Source: JBBDXS01 sp040902195
Lineage (GTDB): Bacteria > Chloroflexota > Dehalococcoidia > DSTF01 > RBG-16-68-14
Direction of reading: 5' to 3'
Length of the DNA stretch: 64,000 bases
NCBI GenBank assembly: GCA_040902195.1
Contig: JBBDXS010000014.1
Span: 248,001 to 312,000, forward strand
The notes under the pieces were generated by a model that had not been told where the DNA came from, did no database searches, and worked only from the letters and a program-made list of their open reading frames with translations. The position numbers and the translations under genes were made by a program. Shown here piece after piece: positions 7,653 to 16,077 of the stretch (position 1 is its first letter; every line of letters starts with the position of its first letter).

Positions 7653-9311
7653 ATGGCTGAGATTAGCGGCGCGCAGCTCATCGCGCACAGCCTGAAGCAC
7701 CACGACATCGACTACATGTTCGGCATCGTCGGCGTGCCCGTCGTGCCCGTAGCGATGCACGCGCAGGCCGCAGGCATCAACTACTACGGCATGCGGCACG
7801 AGCAGTCCGCCGCCTACGCCGCGCAGGCCGCGTCGTACCTGACGGGACGGCCCGGCGCCTGCCTCGTGGTCTCGGGGCCCGGCATGACGAACGCCATCAC
7901 TGGCCTGGCGAACGCGCAGGTGAACTGCTGGCCGATGATCCTCCTAGGCGGCGCGTCCGACATGAGCCAGGCCGGCATGGGCGCGTTCCAGGAAGCGCCC
8001 CAGGTCGAGGCCGCGCGGCCGTTTGTGAAGTACGCCGCGAAGGTCGACCGCGTCGATCGCATTCCGTACTTCATCGAGCAGGCGGTGCGCCACTCGATGT
8101 TCGGCCGGCCCGGCCCCGTCTATCTCGATCTGCCCGGCGACATCATCGACGGCAAGATCGAGGAAGACGCCGTGCCGCCGCAGCCGCCGCGCATCGGCGA
8201 TGCGCCCCGGCCGCACGCGGACCCGGCCACCGTAGCAGCCGCGCTCGACGTGTTGCGCCAGGCCGAGCGGCCGCTCGTCGTCGTCGGCAAGGGCGCGGCC
8301 TACTCACGCGCCGAGAAAGAGGTGCTGGAGTTCGTCGAGAAAACGCAGCTCCCCTACCTCGCCGCGCCGATGGCGAAGGGACTCATCCCGGACGACCACC
8401 CGCTCTCGACCGCCGCCGCGCGCTCGCACGTGCTCCAGAACGCCGACGTCGTCTTCCTGATCGGCGCAAGGCTGAACTGGATCATGCACTTCGGCATGCC
8501 GCCGCGCTTCAACCCCAACGTGCGCATTATTCAACTCGACATCGCCCCCGAAGAGATCGGAACGAACGTGCCGGCCGAAGTCGGCCTCGTCGGCGACGCG
8601 AAGACCGTCGTCGGGCAGCTCAACGCCGCGCTCGAGGAGCGGCCGTGGCAGTTCAGCCCGGAGAACACCTGGCGCACCGGCATCCAGAAGAAGATCGAGG
8701 AGAACGCAGAGGCCGTCGACGCGATGCTGAACGACGAATCGGTGCCGATGGGCTACTACCGCGTCCTGCGCGAGATCCGCGACGCCATCGGCAGGGACAC
8801 GATCCTGATCAACGAGGGCGCGAACACGATGGACATCGGGCGGCAAGTGCTGCCCAACTACCTGCCGCGCCACCGGCTCGATGCCGGATCCTTCGGCACG
8901 ATGGGTTGCGGGCTCCCGTTCGCGATCGCCGCGGCTGCCGTGTTCCCCGACAAGCGCGTCGTCGCCGTCGAGGGCGACTCGGCGTTCGGTTTCTCTGGCA
9001 TGGAGGTCGAGGTGGCGTGCCGCTACCGGATGCCGATCACGTTTGTCATCGTGAACAACAACGGCATCAGCGGCGGCCCGAACGAGCTCGACCCGGAGAA
9101 GCCGGTGCCGGTGATGGCGCTTACGCCTCGCGCGCACTACGAAAAGATGATCGAAGGCTTCGGTGGCCTCGGCTTCTACTGCGAGGAGCCGGGGCAGATC
9201 GGCCCGGCCATGCAGCAGGCGTACGAGAGCGGCAAGCCGGCCATCGTGAACATCGCGATCAACCCGCGCAGCGGCCGCAAGCCTCAGCAGTTCGCCTGGC
9301 TCACGCGCTAG
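7653..9311 (+). CDS. Thiamine-diphosphate 2-hydroxyacyl-CoA lyase / oxalyl-CoA decarboxylase family
   Basis: A 552-residue ThDP enzyme. The N-terminal Pyr domain carries the activating glutamate E50 (GMRHEQSAA) and the segment ANAQVNCWPMILLGGAS...GAFQEAPQVE, which closely matches human HACL1 and bacterial oxalyl-CoA decarboxylases. The C-terminal PP domain has the GDS...NN Mg/ThDP motif (about residues 440-467). It cleaves 2-hydroxyacyl-CoA to an aldehyde and formyl-CoA, or decarboxylates oxalyl-CoA; which one applies cannot be decided here. Two CaiB/BaiF CoA-transferases upstream could make or recycle the CoA ester. AAAGGAG supports the start. Confidence 0.88.
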   Translation: MAEISGAQLIAHSLKHHDIDYMFGIVGVPVVPVAMHAQAAGINYYGMRHEQSAAYAAQAASYLTGRPGACLVVSGPGMTNAITGLANAQVNCWPMILLGGASDMSQAGMGAFQEAPQVEAARPFVKYAAKVDRVDRIPYFIEQAVRHSMFGRPGPVYLDLPGDIIDGKIEEDAVPPQPPRIGDAPRPHADPATVAAALDVLRQAERPLVVVGKGAAYSRAEKEVLEFVEKTQLPYLAAPMAKGLIPDDHPLSTAAARSHVLQNADVVFLIGARLNWIMHFGMPPRFNPNVRIIQLDIAPEEIGTNVPAEVGLVGDAKTVVGQLNAALEERPWQFSPENTWRTGIQKKIEENAEAVDAMLNDESVPMGYYRVLREIRDAIGRDTILINEGANTMDIGRQVLPNYLPRHRLDAGSFGTMGCGLPFAIAAAAVFPDKRVVAVEGDSAFGFSGMEVEVACRYRMPITFVIVNNNGISGGPNELDPEKPVPVMALTPRAHYEKMIEGFGGLGFYCEEPGQIGPAMQQAYESGKPAIVNIAINPRSGRKPQQFAWLTR

Positions 9312-9325
9312 GCGCCCGTGATGTT

Positions 9326-9370
9326 GTCATCCTGAGCCGGTCCGCCTCAGGCGGACAAGGCGAAGGACCT
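9326..9370. repeat. GTCATCCTGAGC-type intergenic repeat
   Basis: Begins GTCATCCTGAGC and ends GCGAAGGACCT, with an inner perfect hairpin GTCCGCC-TCA-GGCGGAC at 9340-9356. Similar GTCAT(C/T)CTGAG ... GAAGGATCT ends occur at 26596-26621 and at both ends of the element at 41855-42000. It sits directly after the lyase gene and may also terminate transcription. Confidence 0.65.
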
Positions 9371-9407
9371 CCGTCTCCGATGTGAAGAGACCTCCGCGAA
9401 CGACACC

Positions 9408-9435
9408 GTAGGGGCGCATGGCCATGCGCCCCTAC
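9408..9435. repeat. 28-base perfect palindrome ending CCCCTAC
   Basis: The arm GTAGGGGCGCATGG is followed directly by its reverse complement. An identical copy lies at 20384-20411, and the inner part recurs inside mocA (37979-38002). It belongs to a family of palindromes sharing the CCCCTAC end. Confidence 0.9.
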
Positions 9436-9468
9436 CTTCCTGTCCGTTTCGAGCGGTACCCTGGGCCC

Positions 9469-9861
9469 ATGTTCGCGCGCGCAGACCTGATCGTTGCGTT
9501 CGCCGTTCTCATCGCCGTCGGAACGGCTATCGGAGGAACGCTTATCGGCGGACAGCTCTGCGCCCCGTTCGATGACTGCGGGAAGATCCCAACGGAGAAC
9601 GACACGACATACGACGCGGACTGGCACGGCTGGCCCGTACCTTGGAAGACCGACATGTCCGCGGAGTGGCAGCACGAGAACAACTGGGACAAGACGCTGG
9701 TCCTGACCTTCGGAACGAGCGTCTCGTTCCCTTTATTCGTCCTGTCGCTGGGCGTTTGGTTTGCCCTCGCAATTGCGGCGGAGGGACTCACCCTCGTCGC
9801 CTGGTGGCTGGCACGACGCCGTAGGTCGGGGTCTTTAGACCCCGACACGACTGGGCCCTAA
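9469..9861 (+). CDS. Hypothetical two-TM membrane protein
   Basis: A 130-residue protein with one hydrophobic segment near the N-terminus (about residues 6-27) and another near residues 88-118, separated by a polar, Trp- and Asp-rich loop with two cysteines. The tail is basic (ARRRRSG). The chosen ATG has a TACCCT box 6 bases upstream at 9457-9462, suggesting a leaderless mRNA; an upstream in-frame ATG lies inside a palindromic repeat and is less likely. It overlaps the convergent lipoprotein gene by 4 bases. No function can be assigned. Confidence 0.55.
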   Translation: MFARADLIVAFAVLIAVGTAIGGTLIGGQLCAPFDDCGKIPTENDTTYDADWHGWPVPWKTDMSAEWQHENNWDKTLVLTFGTSVSFPLFVLSLGVWFALAIAAEGLTLVAWWLARRRRSGSLDPDTTGP

Positions 9862-10247
9862 CGCCCCTCCGCCGTACTGCTCACCGGCGTACCGCCACCG
9901 ATGGGTATCCCGTCCGGCGCCTTCGCGCAGTCCACGCTATCGATATAGCTCATCGTCTCCAGCTCCGCCTCTATCACCTCACACACATTCCTTCCGTTCG
10001 TCTTGAACCGCGCGACGCCCGTCGGCGGGAACGTCTCCTGGATGAGGAAGTCGACGTCGGGGTCGTAGCCGCGCAGGTACGCCGCGACGAAGTCCAAGTC
10101 CGGCTGCGTGACGCTCGCGTTGAAATGCACGATCACTTCGTACCGCGTGTCAGCCTCGCTGCGGCACGCGACAAGGAAGCACAGCGCCAGGAACAGCGCT
10201 GCTGCGCCCCCTCGCCCGACCGTTACGTAAAGTCTCGTATTGTGCAT
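9858..10247 (-). CDS. Hypothetical small lipoprotein
   Basis: A 129-residue protein with an N-terminal lipoprotein signal (hydrophobic core about residues 14-26, lipobox LVAC). The mature part has a ferredoxin-like alternation (RYEVIVHFNASVTQPDLDFVAAYLRG... ETFPPTGVARFKTNG) and two further cysteines. The stop codon overlaps the stop of the convergent gene. No family recognised. It is divergent from the glycosyltransferase operon. Confidence 0.6.
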   Translation of the reverse strand: MHNTRLYVTVGRGGAAALFLALCFLVACRSEADTRYEVIVHFNASVTQPDLDFVAAYLRGYDPDVDFLIQETFPPTGVARFKTNGRNVCEVIEAELETMSYIDSVDCAKAPDGIPIGGGTPVSSTAEGR

Positions 10248-10257
10248 GCGGATTAGT

Positions 10258-10287
10258 TTGACACGTTGATTCTAGCTTCGCTACCCT
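10258..10287 (+). promoter_or_regulatory. Promoter of the glycosyltransferase-glgC operon
   Basis: TTGACA at 10258-10263 followed after 18 bases by TACCCT at 10282-10287. The start again reads TTGACACG, like the promoters at 6241 and 7523. The leader before the ATG at 10362 is about 70 bases and ends in GGAGGAACCG, a good ribosome site. Confidence 0.55.
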
Positions 10288-10361
10288 TCCTCTACCGATT
10301 CCGGCACGGCCCTTTCCAAACACCGCTTGTAGCCCGGTCCTCGAACCCGCTGGAGGAACCG

Positions 10362-11615
10362 ATGTACGGTACGCTGGCGCTCCAACCGAAAGCCGTCGAT
10401 GAATACCGAGCCGTCGCAGGCGACGCAGCGATCGATGAAGTGCGTCGCCTCGCCGAACCGCTACGCGGCCTCCGTGTCCTTCATCTCAGCGTAACCGCGT
10501 TCGGCACCGGCGTCGCCGAGCTGCTGAACTCCGCCGTTCCCCTCCTCTCAAACGTCGGCCTCGAATGTAGCTGGCAAGTCGTGCGGCCCGTCGAGGAGTC
10601 GGCTTCGGCGAACAAGGCGCTCTATCGCGCGCTCGCCGGCTTCGACGACGGCTGGTCGCCCGAGATGCAGGACGTCTGGCTCCGCTACAGCGCGATGAAC
10701 GCCGAGCTGCTCACAGAACCCTTCGATGTCGTCATCGTTCACGACCCGCAGCCCGCCGCGATTCGCTCGTTCGTGCCGGAGTCGGCGCGGATGCACACAC
10801 GCTGGGTGATGCACTCGCACCTGGACCTCTCGTCGGCCTCCGCCGTCGCCTGGAAGATGCTGCGTCCGCACCTCGACGGCTACGACGCCATCGTGTTCGA
10901 CAGCGACGCGTTCCTCCATCCCAGCCTGCACGGCGAGCCCGTGCGCGTCATCCGGCCCGCCATCGATCCGCTCGGCCCGCGCAACATGGACCTCTCCGGC
11001 GAGACAATCGATACGATCCTCCGTCGCTACGGCATCGACGCGGACCGGCCGCTCGTCTGCCAGCTCTCGCCCTGTGACCCGGCAAGCGATATGCTGGGCG
11101 CGATAGACGTGCACGAAGGCGTCCGTCGCGAGGTGCCCGGCCTGCAGCTTGTGCTCATCGCATCGAACCCACCGGAGGACCCGGCGAGCATCGCGTGTTT
11201 CGATGAGACGGTGCGCAAGTCCATGGAGTACCCGGACGTGCACATCCTGCGCGGCGTAAGCGAGGTCGGGAACGTGGAGGTGAACGCCTTCCAGCGCGCA
11301 AGCGACGTCGTGATCCAGAAAGGGCTGCGCAAGGGCTTCGGCATCTGGATCTCCGACGCGCAGTGGAAAGAGCGCCCCGTCGTAGCGGCTCGCGCCGGCG
11401 GCCTGCCCCAGCAGGTCGAGGACGGCAAAACGGGCTTCCTGGCCGCTACGACCAGGGAGTTCATCGAACGCGTAACAATGCTGCTTCGCGATCCGGAACT
11501 GATGCGCAGGCTGGGCAAGGCCGGCCACGAGCACGTCGCGAAGAACTTTCTGCTCCCACGCTTCCTGGCGGATGAGCTTCGGCTCCTGAGCGATGTGACG
11601 CGGAGGGGAACCTAG
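10362..11615 (+). CDS. Degenerate TreT-like GT4 glycosyltransferase (probable pseudoenzyme)
   Basis: A 417-residue GT-B protein alignable along its whole length with the next gene (VLHLSVTAFGTGVAELLNSAVPLLSNVGLE versus VLHLNATSFGGGVAEILSTLVPLMNDIGLV). The residues that bind the nucleotide-sugar phosphates are altered: the R-x4-K pair of the paralogue (R240, K245) is P237 and S242 here, and the E-x7-E motif (E326, E334) is K324 and D332. Loss of catalysis is inferred; a regulatory or structural partner role is possible. GGAGG precedes the ATG. First gene of an operon with the active-looking paralogue and glgC. Confidence 0.8.
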   Translation: MYGTLALQPKAVDEYRAVAGDAAIDEVRRLAEPLRGLRVLHLSVTAFGTGVAELLNSAVPLLSNVGLECSWQVVRPVEESASANKALYRALAGFDDGWSPEMQDVWLRYSAMNAELLTEPFDVVIVHDPQPAAIRSFVPESARMHTRWVMHSHLDLSSASAVAWKMLRPHLDGYDAIVFDSDAFLHPSLHGEPVRVIRPAIDPLGPRNMDLSGETIDTILRRYGIDADRPLVCQLSPCDPASDMLGAIDVHEGVRREVPGLQLVLIASNPPEDPASIACFDETVRKSMEYPDVHILRGVSEVGNVEVNAFQRASDVVIQKGLRKGFGIWISDAQWKERPVVAARAGGLPQQVEDGKTGFLAATTREFIERVTMLLRDPELMRRLGKAGHEHVAKNFLLPRFLADELRLLSDVTRRGT

Positions 11616-11623
11616 CCCTACCA

Positions 11624-12916
11624 ATGCTCGGGTCCGTACCGCTCACACCCAAGGCGCTGGACGACTACCGCCTTGTCATCGGTGAAGAGCGCGTACAGGA
11701 AATCCGCAAGCTCGCCGCCGGCCTGAAAGGGGCGCGTGTGCTGCACCTCAACGCCACGTCGTTCGGCGGCGGCGTCGCGGAGATCCTCTCGACCCTTGTG
11801 CCGCTGATGAACGACATCGGTCTTGTCAGCGACTGGCAAGTGATCCGCGGCGCAGACGAGTTCTACAACGTCACGAAGGCGCTCCACAACAGCCTCCAGG
11901 GCATGTTCGTCGACTGGACGCCCCAGATGCGCGACGTCTGGCTCCACCACAACGACCTGAACGCCGACCTTTTCGACGAGAGCTACGACTACGTCATCGT
12001 CCACGACCCACAGCCCGCCGCGATGCTCTCGCTCCTGCGCGAACGTGGCTCGCCTCACGCCACCGGCCGCTGGATCTGGCGCTGCCATATCGATCTGACG
12101 GACGCCCAGGCACAGACCTGGGACATGCTCAAGCCCTACCTGCGTGCGTACGACGGGGCCGTCTTCACCGCGGGCGACTACGTGAAGGAGGGCCTGGAGG
12201 ACGGTCCTCAGCTCTTCATCGTCCCGCCGGCGATCGACCCGCTCTCTCCGAAGAACGTCGATCTCTCGGACGAGACGTATCGCGCTATCCTGGAGCGCTA
12301 CGGTGTCGATCACACGCGGCCATTCGTCGCGCAGATCTCACGGTTCGATCCCTGGAAGGACCCACTCGGCGTGATCGAGGCGTACCGCATGGTGAAAGAG
12401 GAGATGCCCGAGCTGCAGCTTGTTCTCGTCGCATCAATGGCACACGACGACCCGGAGGGGTGGGCCTGGTACGAGCGCACCGTCCGCCGCGCAGGCGAGG
12501 ACTTTGATATCAAGATCCTGTCCAATCTGAACGGCGTCGGCAACGTCGAGGTGAACGCGTTTCAGCGCGCCAACGTTGTGATCCAAAAGTCGGTGCGCGA
12601 AGGCTTCGGCCTCGTCGTCTCTGAGGCATTGTGGAAGCGACGGCCCGTCGTCGCCGGGCGTGTCGGCGGCATCCCGCTCCAGATCATCGATGGCGAGACG
12701 GGCTACCTCGTTACGACGACGGAGGAGTGCGCCCAGCGCGTTCGCGACCTGCTGGCCGACAGCGACCTCGCGGACGAGATGGGCGCGGCCGGCCGCGAGT
12801 TTGTGCGCGAGCGCTTCTTGATCACGCGCTACCTGCGCGATTACCTGCAGATGTTTCATTCACTGGCGAATGCGCCGGCAGCAACAGAGGCGTCGGCCGC
12901 GGAGGGCGGAGCATGA
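11624..12916 (+). CDS. TreT-like GT4 glycosyltransferase (trehalose synthase type)
   Basis: A 430-residue GT-B retaining glycosyltransferase. It has the TreT/trehalose-synthase N-terminal motif (LHLNATSFGGGVAEIL), the donor-phosphate residues R240 and K245 in SRFDPWKDP, and an intact E-x7-E motif (E326 and E334, EGFGLVVSE). TreT enzymes join NDP-glucose and glucose to trehalose; the neighbouring glgC would supply ADP-glucose. The end overlaps the glgC start by 4 bases (ATGA), so the two are co-translated. Donor and acceptor are inferred from family and context only. Confidence 0.85.
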   Translation: MLGSVPLTPKALDDYRLVIGEERVQEIRKLAAGLKGARVLHLNATSFGGGVAEILSTLVPLMNDIGLVSDWQVIRGADEFYNVTKALHNSLQGMFVDWTPQMRDVWLHHNDLNADLFDESYDYVIVHDPQPAAMLSLLRERGSPHATGRWIWRCHIDLTDAQAQTWDMLKPYLRAYDGAVFTAGDYVKEGLEDGPQLFIVPPAIDPLSPKNVDLSDETYRAILERYGVDHTRPFVAQISRFDPWKDPLGVIEAYRMVKEEMPELQLVLVASMAHDDPEGWAWYERTVRRAGEDFDIKILSNLNGVGNVEVNAFQRANVVIQKSVREGFGLVVSEALWKRRPVVAGRVGGIPLQIIDGETGYLVTTTEECAQRVRDLLADSDLADEMGAAGREFVRERFLITRYLRDYLQMFHSLANAPAATEASAAEGGA

Positions 12917-14205
12917 CAAGGACAATAGCCATGATTCTGGCAGGGGGTGAGGGCGACAGGCTGAGCGTGCTCTCGGAGGCGCGCGCGAAGCCCGCCGTCG
13001 TCTTCGGCGGCCGCTACCGCATCATCGATTTCGCGTTGAGCAACTGCGCGAACTCCAGCATCAAGACCGTCGGCGTGCTGACGCAGTACCGGCCGCGCTC
13101 GCTGAACGAGCATATCGGCATCGGCGCGCCGTGGGACCTCGACAGGCTAAACGGCCGCGTGAGTATCCTCCAACCGTACTTGGGCCACCAGGCCTCCGAC
13201 TGGTACAGCGGGACCGCCGACGCGATCTTCCAAAACTGGTACTACGTCGAGGAGGCGCGCGCAGACGAAGTGCTTATCCTCGCGGGCGATCACGTCTACA
13301 AGATGGATTATGACGACCTGTTCGCCTTCCATCACGCGCGCGGCGCGGACGTGACCGTGCCGGTGCAAACGGTCCCGTGGGAGGATGCCCACCGATACGG
13401 CACGCTCTTCGTCGAGGGCGACGGACGCATCGTCGGCTTCGACGAGAAGCCGGCAACACCGCGCTCCAACCTGATCTCGATGGGCATCTACCTCTTCAAT
13501 AAGGACGTGCTCGTGCAGGGACTGGTCTCCGACGCCCCGCGAAAGGACAGCTCGCACGACTTCGGCCACGACATCCTGCCGGCGCTCGTGAGCGACCCCA
13601 AACGCAAGGTCTACGCCTACAGGTTCGATGGCTACTGGCGTGATGTGGGGACGATCGAATCGTACTTCCAGGCGAACATGGACTTACTCGACGATCTGCC
13701 CGGCCTCGATCTCTACGACCGCGACAAGCGGGTGTTCACCCCACGTGCGAGCGATCCGCCCGTGAAGCTCGGCGCGAACGCGGTGACGCACAAGTCGCTG
13801 CTCTCGCAGGGAACGATCATCAACGGCACCGTCGAACGCTCGGTGCTCTCCCCGCGCGTGTTCGTCGAGGATGGCGCGATCGTGCGCGACTCGATCATCT
13901 TTAACGACGTACGCATCGAGGCCGGCGCCATCGTCGAACGTTGCATCCTGGACAAGGAGGTCTGGGTAGGCAAAGACGCGATCGTCGGCTACGGCGATGA
14001 CTGGTCCCCGAACAAGGAGCGGCCGGACATCGTCAACTGCGGCATCACAATTCTCGGCAAGCGCGCGCGCATCCCCGGGGCCGTCATGATCGGGCGGAAC
14101 TGCGTCATCGGGCCGGACGTGACCGCCGTGCCGGCCGAAGGGAACTACATCGTCAGCGGCACAACACTGCGGCTCCAGCAGCGCATCCCTTCGTTCTCGG
14201 TCTGA
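12913..14205 (+). CDS. glgC: Glucose-1-phosphate adenylyltransferase
   Basis: A 430-residue ADP-glucose pyrophosphorylase: ATP plus glucose-1-phosphate gives ADP-glucose and PPi. The nucleotidyltransferase signature is present as LAGGEGDRL...RAKPAVVFGG, followed by RIIDFALSNC and the GTADAIFQNWYY block. The metal motif LAGDHVYKMDY and the sugar-binding FDEKP follow. The C-terminal third is a left-handed beta helix (ERSVLSPRVFVEDGAIVRDSII). It is the last gene of the operon with two TreT-like proteins, pointing to ADP-glucose-driven disaccharide or glycogen synthesis. No glycogen synthase is in the window. Confidence 0.93.
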   Translation: MTRTIAMILAGGEGDRLSVLSEARAKPAVVFGGRYRIIDFALSNCANSSIKTVGVLTQYRPRSLNEHIGIGAPWDLDRLNGRVSILQPYLGHQASDWYSGTADAIFQNWYYVEEARADEVLILAGDHVYKMDYDDLFAFHHARGADVTVPVQTVPWEDAHRYGTLFVEGDGRIVGFDEKPATPRSNLISMGIYLFNKDVLVQGLVSDAPRKDSSHDFGHDILPALVSDPKRKVYAYRFDGYWRDVGTIESYFQANMDLLDDLPGLDLYDRDKRVFTPRASDPPVKLGANAVTHKSLLSQGTIINGTVERSVLSPRVFVEDGAIVRDSIIFNDVRIEAGAIVERCILDKEVWVGKDAIVGYGDDWSPNKERPDIVNCGITILGKRARIPGAVMIGRNCVIGPDVTAVPAEGNYIVSGTTLRLQQRIPSFSV

Positions 14206-14206
14206 G

Positions 14207-14237
14207 TTGACGCCAACGCCGGCTGCCGGGGTATGAT
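14207..14237 (+). promoter_or_regulatory. Probable tldD promoter
   Basis: TTGACG at 14207-14212 and TATGAT at 14232-14237 with a rather long 19-base spacer. The spacing is suboptimal, so confidence is moderate. It leaves a leader with an AGGAGG site before the tldD ATG. Confidence 0.4.
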
Positions 14238-14274
14238 GCCGTGATTCACCGCGTATTCCAGTAGGAGGATTCCC

Positions 14275-15717
14275 ATGCGCGATCTCGCCCTCCGCGCGCT
14301 CGATACCGCGCGCAACAAAGGCGCTCACTACGCAGACGTCCGCATCCTGCGCCAGCAGGCCGAGTCGGTCACGGTGCGCCTCCAAAACGTCGAGGCGCTC
14401 ACACACGACGAATCGATGGGCTTCGGCGTGCGCGTGCTCGTCGACGGCTACTGGGGTTTCGCGAGCAGCCACAAGATGACCCTGGATGAGGCCGATCGCG
14501 TCGCGGCGGAGGCTGTACGCATCGCCAGGGCGTCCGCGATCGTGCCCGGCAAGGCGGCGGACATCGGCCCACCGATGAGCATCGTCGACACGTACGTTAC
14601 GCCGGTGCAGCAGGACCCGTTCGCCGTTTCGCTCGACGACAAGATCGCTCTGCTCCTCGCCGCGACGGAGACGATGGCGGGCGTCGGCGGCATCGTCATG
14701 GCGGAAGGCAACATCTACAGCCAGCGCGACGAAAAGCTCTTCATGAGCACGGAAGGAAGCGAGATCAACCAGACGCTCGTGGAGACCGGCTGCGGCATCG
14801 AGGCGACGGCAGTCGATGAGGGCGAAGTACAGCGCCGTTCATACCCGAACAGCGTCGGCCGCCACCAGGGCACCGAGGGTTGGGAGTTCATGGAGCGCTA
14901 CGATCTGCCCGGCAACGCCCAGCGCGTCGCGGAAGAGGCCGCCGAGCTGCTGCGCGCGAAGCCCTGTCCGTCCGGCGTAACGACGGTCATTCTTGACGGC
15001 AGCCAGGTCGCGCTCCAGATCCACGAGTCGTGCGGCCACGCCATCGAGCTCGACCGCGTGTTGGGCACGGAGGCCGCGTTTGCGGGCACAAGCTTCCTTA
15101 CGACGGACAAGCTAGGCGGCTTCATGTACGGCTCGCCCTCAGTGAACATCACCGCCGACGCGACGATCCCCGGCGGCCTCGGCACGTTCGGCTACGACGA
15201 CGAAGGCGTGCCGGCCCACTCGACGCCCGTCGTGCGCGACGGACTGTTCGTCGGTTATCTTACGTCGCGGGAGTCGGCAGCGGCGCTCGGCCAGACAAGC
15301 AACGGCGCGATGCGCGCGTCAGGCTGGAACCGCATCCCGCTCATCCGCATGACGAACGTCAATCTCGATCCGGGCACATGGAAGTTCGATGACCTCATCG
15401 CCGATACCGAGGACGGCGTCTACATGGAGACTAACCGTAGCTGGAGCATCGACGACCGGCGGCTCAATTTTCAGTTCGGCACGGAGATTGGGCGCGAGGT
15501 CAAGAACGGCAAGCTCGGCGCGCTCCTCAAGAACGCCACCTACACGGGCATCACGCCCAAGTTCTGGGGCTCCTGCGACGCCGTCTGCAATCGCGACCAC
15601 TGGGTCGTCTGGGGCACGCCGAACTGCGGGAAGGGCCAGCCGGAGCAGGTCGCACACACGGGCCACGGCGCGGCGCCCGCCCGCTACCGCAACGTCCAGG
15701 TTGGGATCATGAAATAG
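14275..15717 (+). CDS. tldD: TldD metalloprotease subunit
   Basis: A 480-residue TldD. The zinc-binding H-E-x3-H motif is H250, E251, H255 (IHESCGHAIE), as in the active subunit of the TldD/TldE heterodimer that trims unfolded peptides. The family's C-terminal block (GSCDAVCNRDHW... CGKGQP) is present. AGGAGG lies about 8 bases before the ATG. Its partner tldE is at 18461, separated by five genes including a toxin-antitoxin pair, instead of lying adjacent. Cytoplasmic. Confidence 0.93.
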   Translation: MRDLALRALDTARNKGAHYADVRILRQQAESVTVRLQNVEALTHDESMGFGVRVLVDGYWGFASSHKMTLDEADRVAAEAVRIARASAIVPGKAADIGPPMSIVDTYVTPVQQDPFAVSLDDKIALLLAATETMAGVGGIVMAEGNIYSQRDEKLFMSTEGSEINQTLVETGCGIEATAVDEGEVQRRSYPNSVGRHQGTEGWEFMERYDLPGNAQRVAEEAAELLRAKPCPSGVTTVILDGSQVALQIHESCGHAIELDRVLGTEAAFAGTSFLTTDKLGGFMYGSPSVNITADATIPGGLGTFGYDDEGVPAHSTPVVRDGLFVGYLTSRESAAALGQTSNGAMRASGWNRIPLIRMTNVNLDPGTWKFDDLIADTEDGVYMETNRSWSIDDRRLNFQFGTEIGREVKNGKLGALLKNATYTGITPKFWGSCDAVCNRDHWVVWGTPNCGKGQPEQVAHTGHGAAPARYRNVQVGIMK

Positions 15718-15730
15718 CGCCGATCTGACC

Positions 15731-15772
15731 TTGACAAAGATATCAGACTATGGTAATATTTTCAGACGATGG
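15731..15772 (+). promoter_or_regulatory. AbrB-PIN promoter with operator-like direct repeat
   Basis: Near-consensus promoter: TTGACA at 15731-15736, 17-base spacer, TAATAT at 15754-15759. An 11-base direct repeat, TCAGAC(T/G)ATGG, lies at 15743-15753 and 15762-15772, flanking the -10 box and running into the start codon. The 19-base period (about two helical turns) is what an AbrB-type antitoxin dimer pair would use for autorepression. The transcript is predicted to be leaderless. Confidence 0.7.
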
Positions 15773-16077
15773 TAGGGAAGTCTGACCAGCCGGACTCTGA
15801 CGAAGCGCCCAAAGTAACGGACGAGTCCAGCGTCTACGCCCGCGGCCAGACCGTCATCCCCAAGATGATCCGGGACGCCCTGGCCATCGAATACGGGACC
15901 AAGCTTCACTGGGAGGTCCGGGAAGGAGCGATCCACGTCATGCCAATACCCAAGAAACCCGTTCAGGCCCTACGTGGCATCCTCAAGGGCACCGGCTTCA
16001 CATGGGAGAAGTTCATGGCGGAGCGAAAGGCAGAACGCGAGCTGGACCGAGAACGCGAGAAGCGCCTGCTCTCGTGA
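15769..16077 (+). CDS. AbrB/SpoVT-type antitoxin
   Basis: A 102-residue antitoxin. Residues about 20-60 form the swapped-hairpin DNA-binding domain (SSVYARGQTVIPKMIRDAL... WEVREGAIHVMPI). The charged C-terminal helix (WEKFMAERKAERELDREREK) probably wraps the toxin. The stop overlaps the PIN gene start by 4 bases (GTGA). Its promoter carries a direct repeat suited to autoregulation. Confidence 0.88.
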   Translation: MVGKSDQPDSDEAPKVTDESSVYARGQTVIPKMIRDALAIEYGTKLHWEVREGAIHVMPIPKKPVQALRGILKGTGFTWEKFMAERKAERELDREREKRLLS

